A stretch of DNA of 64,000 bases from Xylanibacter ruminicola (GTDB lineage Bacteria; Bacteroidota; Bacteroidia; Bacteroidales; Bacteroidaceae): positions 1-64,000 of the forward strand of contig SUYC01000002.1 of assembly GCA_015060625.1 (NCBI GenBank). Reading direction: 5' to 3'. The translations under genes were made by a program, and so were the position numbers. Under the pieces are notes generated by a model, which made no database searches, was not told the DNA's origin, and saw only the letters and a program-made list of their open reading frames with translations. Numbering within the stretch: the first letter of the stretch is position 1; each line of letters starts with the position of its first letter. Shown here in pieces: positions 61,923 through 64,000 of the stretch.

Positions 61923-61946
61923 AAGGTATATTATCACTTATACCTT
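61923..61946 (-). terminator. Weak hairpin after the exported-protein gene
   Basis: AAGGTATA (61923-61930) and TATACCTT (61939-61946) pair over 8 bp, just beyond the stop codon at 61951. Confidence 0.4.
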
Positions 61947-61950
61947 TCTT

Positions 61951-62559
61951 TCAAGGTAGGATAGGCTCAATAATAAGATTTCTATATACTATGTACTCCC
62001 AATTTCTTTCTCTGTCAAACTCTTTAATGGCAAACCTTTTGGGGGTAAATATCTGATTTCCGCACATATCCCTTGTTATCACGTAAAATCTACCGTCGTT
62101 GGACATAGGCAAGTCTATTGTTTTACCTTTATCATCAATAATTCTTGCCCCAACATCATTCCCCCTTATATCGGGTCTGCTAATATATAGGGTATCCAAC
62201 AAATAGAGTGTAGAATCTACTTGCCATAATTCCATTGTTTTCCTTCTCTTCAAATCTCTTGTTGACAAGTGTTTCGTACTTGTCAGATACTCATACAGCG
62301 AAGATGCCTTTTTCTTCTTCAAGGCTTTTGCTGCCAGAACTATGATACGATTCGTATTCAGATTGATGACTTTCATTGCCTGTCGGTCATCTGTCCACAC
62401 AATTTTATCCTTATCAGTGAAGCCGGAACCAACAGCTACATTCTTTGTCTCGATCTTGATGCCTGTAGAATTAACATATAGAACCTTATATTTGTCTGCG
62501 AAGACATGACAAGCCGTCATTAAGACTGCCATTATAATTACTAGCCTTTTCTTTTCCAT
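61951..62559 (-). CDS. Exported hypothetical protein
   Basis: The 202-residue protein has a signal peptide (MEKKRLVIIMAVLMTACHVFA). The mature part starts DKYKVLYVNSTGIKIETKNVAVGSGFTDKDKIVW and continues with a Lys-rich middle. Nothing catalytic is recognised. It overlaps the upstream CHASE2-like gene by 19 bp, so both are made from one transcript, and the set may form a sensor system with the gene cut by the right edge. Confidence 0.7.
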   Translation of the reverse strand: MEKKRLVIIMAVLMTACHVFADKYKVLYVNSTGIKIETKNVAVGSGFTDKDKIVWTDDRQAMKVINLNTNRIIVLAAKALKKKKASSLYEYLTSTKHLSTRDLKRRKTMELWQVDSTLYLLDTLYISRPDIRGNDVGARIIDDKGKTIDLPMSNDGRFYVITRDMCGNQIFTPKRFAIKEFDRERNWEYIVYRNLIIEPILP

Positions 62560-63767
62560 ATTGTTGATAGTTTCTTGAAGTTATCTGTATATTTGACTGC
62601 TAATGAAAGAAAGTAAAACATTGTCGAAGTAATGAAAATTTCATAAACCTCTCCCAAGAACACATAGGTTAGAATACATAATATCGTGAGAAAAAGAGAA
62701 TAACCTACCCATGAGCATAAGGCAGATAATGTCATCATACGCGTTCTCCAACGATAATTGTGCTTTTGGGTCATATCATCTGCCAATCCACGCAAATCCT
62801 GTCGGGCCAATGTAAGATATGCCAGAAGAAAGAAAGCAAAGAACATAATAACGACAAGCGTTACTGACACCACATGATGATCATGCAACAACGAGAAACA
62901 GGCATTCAGGTTGATGAGCGTCCCACTTACCGAGCCTATATAAGTGCTATGGTTGTCATCTCCTTGTAAAGCTCCAATGACAATATATTTGTCTTTTGTT
63001 AATTCCGGTATTTCATACAGTAGCCCATTCTCCTCTTCGTTACCCAAAATATCTGCGCCAAGATAATGCCACACCTTCTCCCCATCTTCATTATATGCAC
63101 TCTTTGCATTGATATCGAATGTCAGCACGATACTTTTACGGACCAATCGCCATCCGTCAGTATAAATGAACCAATGCTTACGGATTGTCCTGCCTGTCAT
63201 ATGCTCATACATCCTTAACGGAAGACTCACACCATCATCTGACATATAGGGATATTTTACAAAACCACCTTCCTTGTAGGTCGTGGTATAATCAGCAAGA
63301 CCAGCCTTCCCAATTAATGATGAGTCTGCCAATGCTTCATCAGAATGGCAAGGCACTACAATTCTATCCATTGAACAAATGGTTGCATATAATGCGCTAT
63401 CTTGAGAAGTCTCACCCTTCTGCCCGAAGAACACGTCAAGCAGGATATACTTGTAGTCATCTCTCCTCTTTAATTCCTGTAACAACTCTAATAGTTTCTT
63501 CCTGTCTGTGATTTGTATGACACCGATTGGCATTTCATATTCGTCCGTTACCTTAATGGGTGTTTTGTCAAATGACACATCAATCAGAAGAATGCTATCA
63601 TTCACTGTGCATTCTCTTGGAAACAGATAGTTCCTAACTAACTCAAACCTATAAAGCAAGGCTTTCTCCCCACTAATAGGAAAATCGAGATTAGTCAAGC
63701 AATAGGATAACAATAGAAATCCTATTGAAATGACAGCGGACCATATAACCCTTTTCTGCTTACGCAT
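62541..63767 (-). CDS. CHASE2-like sensor membrane protein without output domain
   Basis: The 408-residue protein has an N-terminal membrane span (residues 8-26), then an extracytoplasmic region of about 260 residues with CHASE2-like features: SILLIDVSFDKTPIKV, YKYILLDVFFGQKGETSQDSALYATI and DKYIVIGALQGDDNHSTYIGSVSG. Three or four spans follow near the C-terminus (about 300-390). CHASE2 domains usually precede kinases, cyclases or other output domains; here none follows. The output may be supplied by a neighbouring protein. It lies 8 bp after the gene cut by the right edge. Confidence 0.65.
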   Translation of the reverse strand: MRKQKRVIWSAVISIGFLLLSYCLTNLDFPISGEKALLYRFELVRNYLFPRECTVNDSILLIDVSFDKTPIKVTDEYEMPIGVIQITDRKKLLELLQELKRRDDYKYILLDVFFGQKGETSQDSALYATICSMDRIVVPCHSDEALADSSLIGKAGLADYTTTYKEGGFVKYPYMSDDGVSLPLRMYEHMTGRTIRKHWFIYTDGWRLVRKSIVLTFDINAKSAYNEDGEKVWHYLGADILGNEEENGLLYEIPELTKDKYIVIGALQGDDNHSTYIGSVSGTLINLNACFSLLHDHHVVSVTLVVIMFFAFFLLAYLTLARQDLRGLADDMTQKHNYRWRTRMMTLSALCSWVGYSLFLTILCILTYVFLGEVYEIFITSTMFYFLSLAVKYTDNFKKLSTIWKRKG

Positions 63768-63775
63768 TCCGAAAT

Positions 63776-64000
63776 CTATTGCTGATAATCCACCTTGATG
63801 TCCTGATGCGAAATCTCTACCACAAGCGGAACAACAGGATTGTCTGTTTTGGCACTAAAGCCAATATCATTCATGATATAACGGACATCCTGCTTAGGTG
63901 CCAACAGTTCTCCTAATACTGTTTTCAACTTATCATAGAAAGACCCATTTGCCAGACGAATTTCCTCTACAAGATAATTGGCATCCAATTCTTCTTGCGA
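63776..64000 (-). CDS. C-terminal end of an unidentified protein cut by the right edge
   Basis: The frame stays open to the window end; the last 74 codons are seen (...SQEELDANYLVEEIRLANGSF, ...YIMNDIGFSAKTDN..., ending HQDIKVDYQQ). A TTG at 63988 is not a convincing start because the frame continues upstream. It heads the visible operon with the CHASE2-like and exported-protein genes. The family is not identifiable from this part. Confidence 0.55.
   Translation of the reverse strand, partial: SQEELDANYLVEEIRLANGSFYDKLKTVLGELLAPKQDVRYIMNDIGFSAKTDNPVVPLVVEISHQDIKVDYQQ

Overview
The window looks like the chromosome of a Bacteroidetes bacterium of the Prevotella/Bacteroides type. The evidence is the recurrent -7 promoter box TAnnTTTG (often with TTTG or TTG about 20 bp upstream), the near absence of strong Shine-Dalgarno sites, a type IX secretion (PorZ-like) protein, Bacteroidetes-restricted families (DUF3667, DUF3244, DUF4254, DUF6078-like, DUF6080-like), ECF sigma factors paired with membrane partners, and a lipoprotein serpin. 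No rRNA, tRNA or CRISPR array was recognised.

Layout. 0-13.2 kb is mostly core: an L-fucose/arabinose isomerase-family gene, a DUF3667 membrane protein, then leuS, a YitT-RdgB fusion gene and a porZ-like gene in one operon, nadA facing them, a 410-bp gene-free region packed with DnaA boxes (very probably oriC), a TrmH/SpoU methyltransferase, and an ECF sigma factor with a C-terminal membrane anchor followed by two exported proteins. 13.2-20.0 kb is an AT-rich accessory stretch bracketed by a perfect 33-bp inverted repeat. It holds a TPR-transmembrane-HTH regulator, an IS4-family element with target duplication sitting in a promoter, and four small exported proteins. 20.1-27.2 kb runs from metG into a surface-glycan operon (flippase, IspD/TarI-like cytidylyltransferase, SDR, LicD, glycosyltransferase). 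It converges at a terminator on a minus-strand operon (35.1 to 27.2 kb) of yicC, gmk, nadD, a phosphoethanolamine-transferase-like protein, two acyltransferases, a HAD phosphatase and a multi-span membrane protein, all with touching or overlapping ends.

35.2-49.6 kb: a MINPP-type histidine phosphatase; a four-gene operon coupling hemE and a hemD-like gene to a TonB-dependent receptor and an MFS transporter; DUF3108 and Ig-like exported proteins; a GH3-family enzyme; an ECF sigma factor with an anti-sigma/beta-barrel partner; and a serpin. 49.6-57.6 kb: rnc-fabF-acpP, DUF4254-GT9, a rubredoxin, a hybrid solute-binding sensor kinase and a protein with two nuclease-like domains.

57.6-64 kb is a patchwork of mobile remnants. 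A VirE/SF3-like ATPase gene lies between 87-bp imperfect inverted repeats that carry near-perfect hairpins, and one edge of this unit interrupts a rhuM gene. Next come a 5'-truncated tyrosine recombinase and a pair of excisionase-like HTH genes. The window ends in an exported protein, a CHASE2-like membrane protein and a gene cut by the right edge.

The observations most worth following are the hairpin-bounded VirE unit (58.1-59.7 kb), the tetrapyrrole/TonB operon (36.6-41.8 kb), the YitT-RdgB fusion with an A-AAA-AAG heptamer and immediate -1 stop (6.7 kb), oriC (10.2-10.55 kb), and the 33-bp inverted repeats that bracket the accessory island.
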